In this document: in pieces, positions 5,887 to 12,460 of the stretch | How the letters are laid out: each line of letters begins with the position of its first letter | Position numbering within the stretch: the stretch's first letter is position 1 | DNA from: a virus | IMG/VR virus record: IMGVR_UViG_3300019886_000019 | Location: 1-30,239 of that record | DNA length: 30,239 nucleotides | Direction: 5' to 3' (one strand) | Notes under the pieces: generated by a model | What the model saw: the letters and a program-made list of their open reading frames with translations, nothing else | Told to the model about the DNA's origin: nothing | The model's database searches: none | Program-made: the position numbers and the translations under genes

Positions 5887-7722
5887 CTACTTCTTGGGGA
5901 ACGGGAATTTCTTCTTCGGTGCTCCGCCGCCGAACGGCTTCGCGCCTCCGCCGAACGGTGATCCTCCAGGCTTCGCTCCGGCCGCGGGCTTCCCGCCGAA
6001 CGGATTCGGCTTCCCGGCCGGCTGAGCCGGAGTGCCGTCTGGATTCTTCGCGGGGTCCGGGTCGACGCCAGCGAGCGCGGCGAGTTCCGGCGGCATCGGC
6101 GGATTCTCGATCTGGTCCTGAGTGATCGCGGACTCGAGCTGCTGACGGATCTCCGCGAGGACGTCCTGATCCGCGTTGTCGCCCAGGTGAGCGGCCGCGA
6201 CGCGGAACTTCGCCTCGACCTGATAGCGAGCCGACGGGATGTCGACGGCGTCGAGCAGAACCGTGTCGTTGATCAGATTGCTCGCGTCGTCGACGTCGAA
6301 GCGCTCGTAGCCCTCCAGCTCGGGAGCCGCGTCGGGATCGTCGCCTCGGCCGATCGCGCATAGCTTGGCGACCTGGTTTGCGTGGATCAGCAGACGCTTG
6401 CCGACTGCTCCGAGAACAATCTCCTGCGGGATGCTGTCCTGAGCCTTGGAGTCGGCAGAGCGACGGAGCATCGCTCCGGACGTGTCCTGCGCGAGCGCCA
6501 TCTGCGCCGTGATCCGCAGAACCGCGTCGCGGAGATTCTGCGTCGCCTGAGCGCCGACGTCCGCTCCGTCCATCATGGGAGCGACGTACATCGCCTTATC
6601 GTTTTCACCTCGCTCGTGCACGACGCCGGGAGCGCGTCGCTGCTTCCTGGCTCGTCCCGGATCCATCTGCGCGTTGCTGATCGGCGCGTCGATGCCGGCC
6701 ATCTCGGGAGCCAGGAACTCGTAGAGCTGCTGAAAGCAGTTCTGCGTCCACTGCCACGACTCGCCGTTCGTGCGGTTGAAGTAGACGCGACAAAGCGACT
6801 CTATCAGGTCTCCCACGTGGAGATACGTCCCGGACGAGCACAGGTCGAGCCTGATCCACGGAACGCGCTCAAACGAGTGAGTCCCGCTCTTCGCGACCGG
6901 GACTTCTCGCTCATCGTTCCACGCGGACAGCGGACTCTCCAGCGACTCCTCGATCTCGTAGCGAGTCCAGCCGTCGACCGTCCAGATCGTCCACCGATGC
7001 GTCCGCACGCCTCCGCGATCCGGCCAGCGAGGAGACGCCGGATTCAGCGACTGAACGATCGTCTCGTACGTGCGAACCCAGATCAGACGACCGGAGATCT
7101 CCTCCCAGTCGGTGACGGCGTCCGTCGGCCACGTGACGACGTAGGCGCGAAGACCGCCGGACTGCTCCTGCTCGTTGAGCGAGTTCGGCGCGTCGTTGTC
7201 CGGATCGTCCGGACTCGGCGTCTGCGGAAGATCCACCTGACTCCAGGACCATCCGCACGTCAGCGCCTCGACGACCGTGTCTCGCTCTATCTGGTCGAAC
7301 GTTCGCTGCTCGCTCCCGTCGTCGTCGTTGACGGAGGCGTTCTTCATGAAGTCCGGCCAGTAGTCGTCCAGGACTTCCGCCGCGTCGTCCGGCTTTCCCG
7401 TCTTCGCCTGAGCGATTCGACAGGGATCCTGCGCGAGTCCCGCGCTGATCTGGTTGACGACCATGGCGAACAGATTCTCGTAGAACGCGCGACGCTTGCG
7501 CTCGTTGTAGATCGTGTCGCTCTCGTCGCCGATCTTCCCGAACACGAAGTCCATCACCGCGTCGTCACCGAGCAGATGATAGCCTCCGCGGTAGAGCGCG
7601 TGAAGAATCCGGATCCGTCCCAGATTCAGTCGCGGATGACAGCGCTTGAGACGACCGTACGGGATTCCGTTGGTCGCCTGCTTCGGTGCGGCTGGATCGT
7701 TGGTAGGAAGCTGATCGGACAC
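5887..7722 (-). CDS. Portal protein
   Basis: A 611-aa protein of the size and position expected for a portal, the dodecameric ring at the packaging vertex. It begins with a charged segment with KRCHPRLNLGRIRILHALYRGGYHLL, a long central region with strands of the wing, and a helical stem/crown with QMALAQDTSGAMLRRSADSK. The last 60 residues are Gly/Pro/Lys-rich repeats (PFGGG, KPFGGG) ending KKKFPFPKK, a disordered tail not typical of portals. Start is GTG 7722 immediately after the previous stop. The call rests on size, gene order and overall pattern, not on one motif. Confidence 0.82.
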   Translation of the reverse strand: MSDQLPTNDPAAPKQATNGIPYGRLKRCHPRLNLGRIRILHALYRGGYHLLGDDAVMDFVFGKIGDESDTIYNERKRRAFYENLFAMVVNQISAGLAQDPCRIAQAKTGKPDDAAEVLDDYWPDFMKNASVNDDDGSEQRTFDQIERDTVVEALTCGWSWSQVDLPQTPSPDDPDNDAPNSLNEQEQSGGLRAYVVTWPTDAVTDWEEISGRLIWVRTYETIVQSLNPASPRWPDRGGVRTHRWTIWTVDGWTRYEIEESLESPLSAWNDEREVPVAKSGTHSFERVPWIRLDLCSSGTYLHVGDLIESLCRVYFNRTNGESWQWTQNCFQQLYEFLAPEMAGIDAPISNAQMDPGRARKQRRAPGVVHERGENDKAMYVAPMMDGADVGAQATQNLRDAVLRITAQMALAQDTSGAMLRRSADSKAQDSIPQEIVLGAVGKRLLIHANQVAKLCAIGRGDDPDAAPELEGYERFDVDDASNLINDTVLLDAVDIPSARYQVEAKFRVAAAHLGDNADQDVLAEIRQQLESAITQDQIENPPMPPELAALAGVDPDPAKNPDGTPAQPAGKPNPFGGKPAAGAKPGGSPFGGGAKPFGGGAPKKKFPFPKK

Positions 7723-8349
7723 TTACTCACCGCCTTTGGACAGAGACTTCGCCTTGGACGACGCCTCCCTCGCACTCTTCAGGGCTTCCCGATGCGCTCC
7801 GACATCCGTGTCCGTCCCGTGATCGTAGCTCGCGAGATGCGACACTGCCTCGCGATGATACGTCGCCGCATCGCGATGAGCCTGAGCTGCCTCGTGATTA
7901 CCGATTGCCTCCTGAGCAGTCGCAGCTTTCTCGTGCGCGCTCATCGCCGCTCCGTGCTGATTGGGCGCGTCGCCGACGAACTTGCTGGAGACTTTCTCGA
8001 ACCTTCCTTGCGACTTCTTGTCGGCCATCGACGAAGCAAGAGCGGCCTTCTGCTCGGGGAAACTCTTCGTCTTCTCTTCGGAGATCTTTTGATTCCATGA
8101 GCTGACCTTGCGATAGGTCTCGTCCGAGTGACCACCATCTTTCGCAGTCTGGCTTCGTTCCGAATGAAGAGTTGACATCGCGCTGTGGTGATCCGCAGCT
8201 GCTTGATTTCCCTCGGCCACGTGGGCACCAGATGCTTTCGCATGTGCCTCCGCGGCCTTCGCGTGATCCTCGACTGATCCAGTCTCCTTCGCCTTCTTGG
8301 AGGCTCTGCGAGCTTCGATAGATGCCTGTCTAGCTGCGTCACTCCACAT
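7723..8349 (-). CDS. Ala/His-rich helical repeat protein, paralogue of the 1188-1829 product
   Basis: A 208-aa protein from ATG 8349. The first 20 residues (MWSDAARQASIEARRASKKAK) repeat the start of the protein at 1188-1829. It contains two clusters of Ala/His helices, residues 30-65 (HAKAAEAHAKASGAH) and 140-180 (MSAHEKAATAQ, AAQAHRDAATYHREA), separated by a Lys/Ser-rich link. Codons are less C/G-ending than in the adjacent portal gene. Located directly upstream of the portal, it is likely a virion or assembly factor. No enzymatic motif is seen. Confidence 0.78.
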   Translation of the reverse strand: MWSDAARQASIEARRASKKAKETGSVEDHAKAAEAHAKASGAHVAEGNQAAADHHSAMSTLHSERSQTAKDGGHSDETYRKVSSWNQKISEEKTKSFPEQKAALASSMADKKSQGRFEKVSSKFVGDAPNQHGAAMSAHEKAATAQEAIGNHEAAQAHRDAATYHREAVSHLASYDHGTDTDVGAHREALKSAREASSKAKSLSKGGE

Positions 8350-8350
8350 G

Positions 8351-8854
8351 TTATCCCTGATCCCTGAGGAAGCTCAGCTTCCCGTTGTGAGCCGCGACGC
8401 GAAGACTTCCCGCCTGACGTCTGTCGATCTGCATACTCTCCGGGATCTTGTCGATCGGCAAGATCCAGAGCTGATCGTCCCTGACCTTGCACCGAACAGC
8501 GATCGGGATGTTCTGCCACCATCCGACGATGTCGGCGTCGGCGACTGTCCGTCCGCGATCCGATCGGGACTGAGCGATGACCATGGCTCGCTGAAGCCGG
8601 ATGACGCTGGTCAGTCCGGAATTGACGCCGAGGTCCACGAGCAGCTGAAGAAGCACTCGCGGTCTGGCGACGAACGCGAATCCTCCCGCTCCCATGCCGC
8701 GAGGATCGCGTCCGTAGATCGCCTTCGCCTCCTCGCACAGGAGAGCGAGCTTGATCTCCGGACGGAGCTTCTGGCGATCGAGTCCGTCCATGCGATCGAC
8801 GCCGACGACGGAGCCGATCTGGCGCGGAGTCTCGGGCTTGATGGGATCGGTCAT
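8351..8854 (-). CDS. Hypothetical protein, 167 aa
   Basis: Starts at ATG 8854 directly after the preceding stop. A soluble alpha/beta protein with a helix PEIKLALLCEEAKAIYG, a Gly-rich turn DPRGMGAGGFAFV, a Leu-rich helix PRVLLQLLVDLGV, and a C-terminal beta region (VRCKVRDDQLWILPID). No family is recognised. Its place between terminase and portal suggests a packaging or head-completion accessory. Confidence 0.7.
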   Translation of the reverse strand: MTDPIKPETPRQIGSVVGVDRMDGLDRQKLRPEIKLALLCEEAKAIYGRDPRGMGAGGFAFVARPRVLLQLLVDLGVNSGLTSVIRLQRAMVIAQSRSDRGRTVADADIVGWWQNIPIAVRCKVRDDQLWILPIDKIPESMQIDRRQAGSLRVAAHNGKLSFLRDQG

Positions 8855-9103
8855 CTACTCGGCTCCCACGTACTGATCGTCCGTCGACTCGGCGTCGGGC
8901 TGAGACGTCTCGCGCAGGAGATTGGCGATGCACTCGTCCTCCGTGTGATCGCCGAGGTACGTCGACTGGCAGTTGTCGCAGACTTGCTCGGCGGTCACGT
9001 CTTCGGGAAGAAGATTCTCCGGACTCGGCCGAGGAACCGCCATCATGTGATGCTCGTTCCCGTGATGATCGCGCCACTGATATCCTGCCCAATATCTCGA
9101 CAT
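8855..9103 (-). CDS. Small Cys/His protein, 82 aa
   Basis: Starts at ATG 9103, two bases after the preceding stop codon ends. N-terminal aromatic/His-rich segment (YWAGYQWRDHHGNEHHMM), then CDNCQSTYLGDHTEDEC, a C-x2-C...H-x4-C set that could bind zinc, and an acidic tail. No known family. Several small proteins of this operon share such Cys/His sets. Confidence 0.65.
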   Translation of the reverse strand: MSRYWAGYQWRDHHGNEHHMMAVPRPSPENLLPEDVTAEQVCDNCQSTYLGDHTEDECIANLLRETSQPDAESTDDQYVGAE

Positions 9104-9346
9104 CTAGGACTCCTTCTCGATCGCTGCTTCGAGCAACGGTTCGGCACTCGCCTCGAGCGCCGTCACGCTCAGAGTCCAGTCGCATCCGGTGCAGGTGAAC
9201 TCGTAGAACGGACCGATCTTCTGCGTGATCAGTGTCAGCAGATGACCGGACCGGACGGTCTCCAGGTGAAATCCGTCGTGTGATCGTCGCCCGATCTTGC
9301 AGGCTCCGTCGAGCTGATCCATCATCTCGGTTCGAACGCAGTCCAT
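9104..9346 (-). CDS. Hypothetical protein, 80 aa
   Basis: Starts at ATG 9346, two bases after the upstream stop. It has a beta-rich middle with FYEFTCTGCDWTLSVT, where Cys-x2-Cys could be half of a zinc site with an upstream Cys/His, and an acidic helical end. No family is recognised. Tight packing on both sides supports it as a gene. Confidence 0.62.
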   Translation of the reverse strand: MDCVRTEMMDQLDGACKIGRRSHDGFHLETVRSGHLLTLITQKIGPFYEFTCTGCDWTLSVTALEASAEPLLEAAIEKES

Positions 9347-9348
9347 GA

Positions 9349-9543
9349 CTACTCCTTCGGCTCCGGCTTCTTGCGCGGATGACTCTTCGCTAGGATGTTG
9401 TCCATCCAGTGACTGGGATCCTGAGCATGAACCGACTTCAAGTGGACGTCAATCGGCCGCTTGTCGAGCGCTCGTCCGATGAAAATCACGCCGACTGACG
9501 TCAGCGCGGAGACGACCACGGACATGAGCATCACGTAGAGCAT
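9349..9543 (-). CDS. Small single-pass membrane protein, 64 aa
   Basis: The start ATG 9543 overlaps the large terminase stop as TGATG. Residues 1-23 form one hydrophobic helix (MLYVMLMSVVVSALTSVGVIF), followed by a hydrophilic, Lys/Pro-rich cytoplasmic tail with HWMDNILAKSHPRKKPEPKE. There is no cleavable-signal pattern. It could be a membrane anchor or a lysis helper such as a holin-like protein, but nothing in the sequence fixes this. Confidence 0.65.
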   Translation of the reverse strand: MLYVMLMSVVVSALTSVGVIFIGRALDKRPIDVHLKSVHAQDPSHWMDNILAKSHPRKKPEPKE

Positions 9544-11132
9544 CACATCGCCCCCTCGTGCGAAGCTCGGCGATCGATGCCGCGCTCGCGATACAGTAGA
9601 TTCCAGCCCTGACCGACGGCGTCGATCTCGTCGTCCTCCTGTCCGCCGACTCCCGTGAAGCGCTGAAAGCGCTCGATGACTCCGTCGGCCCAGTCCGTGT
9701 CCATCGGGACGAGAATCCTGGAGTCGTTCCACGCCGCGGCGCTCGGCTGCGCTCTGGTGAACTTGTCTCGCGATCCGGGGACGACGTCGATGACGCGAAG
9801 CGTGCCCAGGGGTCGTCCGTCCGTGTCTCGCGCCGCGATCATGCGAAGTGACTGACCGACTCCCTTGAAGCCGGAGACCGCCTCGCACGCGACGAGCAAC
9901 TTCGTCATCAGCTGGATGCGTCTGGCGCGGCTGACGAGATCCGGAATCTCCACCTGAATCCTGATCATGTCCACGAGCCACATGCGAGCGTCGAGTCCGT
10001 ATCCGTCCATCGCCAGCAGAGCGATCGCTGAGAAGTCCGCGGACGTCTTGGCGGTCGCCGCGGGATCGATGCTGATGACTCCTCTCTTGCCGACCCACGA
10101 GAACTCGCTCGGCTCTCCGTTCGGTCCCTTGTTGAGACGATAGCGAGCAGGCTCGTGGAAGATGAGCTGTCCCTCGGGACGCGGCTTCCCCTGATACATC
10201 GCCGCCCAGAAGTTCTCGCCGACCGTCTTGCGAATCTCCTTGAGGTGACCGTCGTGTCCGCAGATCTTCCGGGTCTTCCTGTCTGACTCGAGACAGATCT
10301 CGTACGGATACTTCTCGGGCCACGCGGCCTCTCCGAGCTTCCGGCCGAGTCCGTCGGTCCCGTTCTTCGCGTCTCCCGCTCCTCCGGGAACGGACTCGCC
10401 GACCTGATCGCACAGCGTCGGGACGCTGATCTGGTCCCACTTCAGGTGTCGCAGGATGTACCCGATCAAGTCGTCGACGGCCCATCTCGTGTGAAGCACG
10501 ATGATTGATCCGCCCTGAAGACGAGTGAACGCCGCTGCCTTGAATCGCTCGATGACTTTCGTGTTGATGGCGATCGACCGAGCCTCGCTCATGTCCTTGT
10601 ACGGATCGTCGTAGACCAGAAGACCCGGGATGCGCTTGCCCATGATGCCGGCTCCGGCACCCTTGGCGATCAGTCCGCCTCCCCACGACGTCTTCCAGAA
10701 CCCCTCCGTGTTCTTGTCCGCGTCGAGCGATCCGCCCGACTTCTCCAGCGCCGCGCGAGCGATGCCGGACTTCTCTCGGGCCTGAGCGTCCGAGTAGGTG
10801 ATGTATCCGCAGAGATCTCCCGGACTCTTCGTCGGGGAGAGCCACCATGCTATTGCTCTGAGGAGAGTCGTCGTCTTCGCGTGTCCCGGACCGTAGTCCA
10901 TGACGACGCGCATCGGTCGCAGACGCGCCTGCTCGATGACGTCGATGATCGGCATCACGTGCTTCGGCGGAGGCTCGTCCGGAAAGATTCTCGCGATGTA
11001 GTCTCGCAGGGACTCTCCGCCGACGAGCATCTCCATGGAGTTGACGAACTCCTTCTGCTCATCCTCCGGCAGAAGCTTGATCCACTCTGGATCGAATCCG
11101 TCGAGCTGACCGTTCGGCTTCGGAAGAGCCAT
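9543..11132 (-). CDS. terL: Terminase large subunit
   Basis: A 529-aa packaging ATPase-nuclease. Near residues 81-87 is a variant Walker A, GPGHAKT, and further on a Walker B strand LLVYDDP, then the TRW segment VLHTRWAVDDLIG typical of the ATPase-to-nuclease region. The C-terminal RNase H-like nuclease domain starts with VISIDPAAT and ends with DEIDAVGQGWNLL, supplying the acidic metal ligands. It cuts concatemeric DNA and drives it through the portal. The ATG at 11132 overlaps the upstream stop as TGATG; a GTG one codon earlier is possible. Downstream of the small terminase candidate, as usual. Confidence 0.93.
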   Translation of the reverse strand: MALPKPNGQLDGFDPEWIKLLPEDEQKEFVNSMEMLVGGESLRDYIARIFPDEPPPKHVMPIIDVIEQARLRPMRVVMDYGPGHAKTTTLLRAIAWWLSPTKSPGDLCGYITYSDAQAREKSGIARAALEKSGGSLDADKNTEGFWKTSWGGGLIAKGAGAGIMGKRIPGLLVYDDPYKDMSEARSIAINTKVIERFKAAAFTRLQGGSIIVLHTRWAVDDLIGYILRHLKWDQISVPTLCDQVGESVPGGAGDAKNGTDGLGRKLGEAAWPEKYPYEICLESDRKTRKICGHDGHLKEIRKTVGENFWAAMYQGKPRPEGQLIFHEPARYRLNKGPNGEPSEFSWVGKRGVISIDPAATAKTSADFSAIALLAMDGYGLDARMWLVDMIRIQVEIPDLVSRARRIQLMTKLLVACEAVSGFKGVGQSLRMIAARDTDGRPLGTLRVIDVVPGSRDKFTRAQPSAAAWNDSRILVPMDTDWADGVIERFQRFTGVGGQEDDEIDAVGQGWNLLYRERGIDRRASHEGAM

Positions 11133-11350
11133 CACTCGTCCTCCGTCTCGGCCCGAGCTTTCTCGAACCTGTCGGTGACGGACTCGGTCTCGTCCGTCGT
11201 CTTGGCGACCAGGAAGCGATCCGCGTGTTCGCTCAGCTCCGCATCACCGTAGAGTAGAGCGCCGCACGAGCACGCGTAGATCGGCTCGGGCGTCGCGTCC
11301 TTTGCGAGGACGCCGATCTGCTTGGTGACGTGCTTCGCACCCGTGCTCAC
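11132..11350 (-). CDS. Small Cys/His protein, 72 aa
   Basis: Lies between the small and large terminase genes, with GTGA overlap upstream and TGATG downstream. It contains YACSCGALLYGDAELSEHADRF, a C-x-C plus His arrangement reminiscent of a short zinc finger, followed by an acidic helical tail. Unknown function. Position hints at a packaging or DNA-binding helper. Confidence 0.65.
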   Translation of the reverse strand: MSTGAKHVTKQIGVLAKDATPEPIYACSCGALLYGDAELSEHADRFLVAKTTDETESVTDRFEKARAETEDE

Positions 11351-11979
11351 GAGAGATCCTCGTCGTCCTTATCACCCACGTCGATCACGGCGGCGTTGCG
11401 CGGATCGTGACCGTTGGATCCGTTCGGCTTGCCGTTCACGTGACCGTCGTTGATCGCGCGAACCTTGTCCTGCAGAGTGTCGAGCGACTCCGTCAGCTGA
11501 CGGTCAATCACTCCGGCCTGCTTCGCGGCAAGCATTCGCATTTTCTCGACCAGCGACGCGACCTGCTCTCTCGCCAGGTTGGTGATCGACCCCTGCGCTC
11601 CGCCCAGGGTGTGGTTGATCTGGATCGGCTGCTCGAGTCCGTCGAGCTCGACCATCTTCTCCACTGCCTTGAGAGCAGTCGCGAGATTCGACTGCTTCAT
11701 CGCCTTGCGGTAGATGAGCATGTAGCGAGCGCGAGCTTCGTCGCGTCTCTCGCAGATGTCTGCGTAGGTGTCGCCCTTGGTCGTCCACGAGAGCTTGATT
11801 CCGCGATACGCCTCAGCGAACGTCTGCTCCGGAACGCCGAGTTCCATCGCCCACGTGAGAAGAACGTCGCGCTGCCTACCCTCGAGCATCTTTTCCTCTA
11901 GCAGACGCATGAATCGCCTGACCGCTGACTCCCGAGTCGGCTCCGGCTGTTCATCGTCTTCCGTCGGCGTCTCATCCAT
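11347..11979 (-). CDS. Probable terminase small subunit
   Basis: A 210-aa protein, first in the leftward operon. Residues 18-70 are helical with a helix-turn-helix look (GRQRDVLLTWAMELGVPEQTFAEAYRG), then a long helical middle (DEARARYMLIYRKAMKQSNLATALKAVEKM) suited to oligomer formation, and an acidic, Gly/Asn-rich C-terminal tail ending DKDDEDLS. Small terminases bind the packaging site and present DNA to the large subunit with just such a layout. Position before the large terminase is the strongest argument. The promoter-like element lies unusually close to its ATG. Confidence 0.7.
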   Translation of the reverse strand: MDETPTEDDEQPEPTRESAVRRFMRLLEEKMLEGRQRDVLLTWAMELGVPEQTFAEAYRGIKLSWTTKGDTYADICERRDEARARYMLIYRKAMKQSNLATALKAVEKMVELDGLEQPIQINHTLGGAQGSITNLAREQVASLVEKMRMLAAKQAGVIDRQLTESLDTLQDKVRAINDGHVNGKPNGSNGHDPRNAAVIDVGDKDDEDLS

Positions 11980-11994
11980 AAACGCTCTGCGGAG

Positions 11995-12023
11995 GAAATG
12001 GCACGTCTAAAATCGCTTTGCAA
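11995..12023 (-). promoter_or_regulatory. Promoter-like element before the leftward head operon
   Basis: Minus strand TTGCAA (12023-12018), 17-nt spacer ending TGC, then CATTTC (12000-11995). Same architecture as the element before the capsid gene, including upstream CACTCC and spacer ACGTGCCA. Only 15 nt separate the -10 hexamer from ATG 11979, so the leader would be under about 10 nt, lacking a ribosome site. This weakens the promoter reading; a regulator or packaging-protein binding site is an alternative. Confidence 0.35.
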
Positions 12024-12030
12024 GGAGTGA
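11999..12030 (-). repeat. 32-bp conserved intergenic motif, copy 2
   Basis: Minus-strand TCACTCCTTGCAA-N11-ACGTGCCA, matching the copy at 343-374 in both conserved blocks and exact spacing, while the 11-nt spacer differs. Conservation of two blocks with a variable middle is the mark of a bound site rather than a recent duplication. Confidence 0.6.
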
Positions 12031-12129
12031 TCAGTGAAATCTTGAGCACGCGGTGGGCTATGAACAACCGAGGTTGATTCTGATATCTATCGCTCTTGCC
12101 CAGGTGACTACGCTCGCGGGACTGAGTGA

Positions 12130-12157
12130 GTGATCGCTCACGAGCGAGCGTGATCAC
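12130..12157. repeat. Imperfect inverted repeat in the divergent region
   Basis: GTGATCGCTC at 12130-12139 pairs with GAGCGTGATCAC at 12146-12157 through GTGATC and GCTC arms with a 2-nt bulge. It lies between the leftward and rightward promoters, a natural place for an operator controlling both. Confidence 0.45.
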
Positions 12158-12263
12158 GTGCGCGTCTTTAGTCATCCACCTCGCAGGCGCCGCTTGCTTG
12201 GCTTACTTAACTTGGTACCCCACCCTGATTGCTATATATAAATCACAATGCCTATACCATTCA

Positions 12264-12292
12264 TTGACTTTCTACCTATGTATTATTATTAT
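12264..12292 (+). promoter_or_regulatory. Near-consensus sigma70-like promoter for the replication arm
   Basis: TTGACT (12264-12269; 5/6 match), 17-bp AT-rich spacer, TATTAT (12287-12292; 5/6 match). This is the best match to a host housekeeping promoter that I found in the window and reads toward the primase-helicase gene. It would suit early transcription by unmodified host polymerase. Confidence 0.6.
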
Positions 12293-12293
12293 T

Positions 12294-12345
12294 AAGGTAA
12301 GTAAGTAAGGTAAGAAGTGACCTGACCAATTTGGCCACCTTACCT
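12294..12345 (+). repeat. AAGGTAAG repeats and leader hairpin
   Basis: AAGGTAAG occurs at 12294-12301 and 12307-12314, and its reverse complement within ACCTTACCT at 12337-12345. AGGTAAG (12308-12314) can pair with CTTACCT (12339-12345), and inside it GTGACC with GGCCAC with one mismatch, giving a long leader hairpin just downstream of the promoter at 12264-12292. It could be an operator, an attenuator or an origin repeat. Confidence 0.5.
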
Positions 12346-12388
12346 GGGCTCACCAATCATTTTCTCGTAACTTAATTGCTTCTCATAA

Positions 12389-12417
12389 TTGCAATTGAGC
12401 GCAACACCTGTTACGAT
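12389..12417 (+). promoter_or_regulatory. TTGCAA-type extended -10 promoter before the primase-helicase
   Basis: TTGCAA (12389-12394), 17-nt spacer ending TGT, then TACGAT (12412-12417), giving TG-n-TACGAT. It shares the exact -35 and spacing with three other elements in the window. The start codon at 12461 lies 43 nt downstream. Confidence 0.5.
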
Positions 12418-12460
12418 GCGTCTTCGTCAGTGAATCTTGCCCTCAACCGACGGACAATTG

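Larger units (their letters stand above)
11980..12460. other. Divergent AT-rich control region, candidate replication origin
   Basis: A 481-bp gene-free stretch between the two transcription arms. It holds the leftward promoter-like element, a GC-rich dyad (12130-12157), an AT-rich core (about 12228-12295) with a near-consensus promoter, repeated AAGGTAAG units with an inverted partner, and a second rightward promoter. AT-rich DNA with short repeats beside the primase-helicase gene is a common setting for a phage origin. Small ORFs on either strand (12126-12308 plus, 11972-12175 minus) lack ribosome sites and look accidental. Confidence 0.5.

Noticed and set aside
6382-8100. 572-aa plus-strand ORF
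   Set aside because: It is antisense to the portal gene, low in complexity and Arg-rich; a shadow frame.
12126-12308. Possible 60-aa membrane protein in the divergent region
   Set aside because: There is no ribosome site, the GTG start lies inside a hairpin, and hydrophobicity comes only from AT-rich codons; likely accidental.
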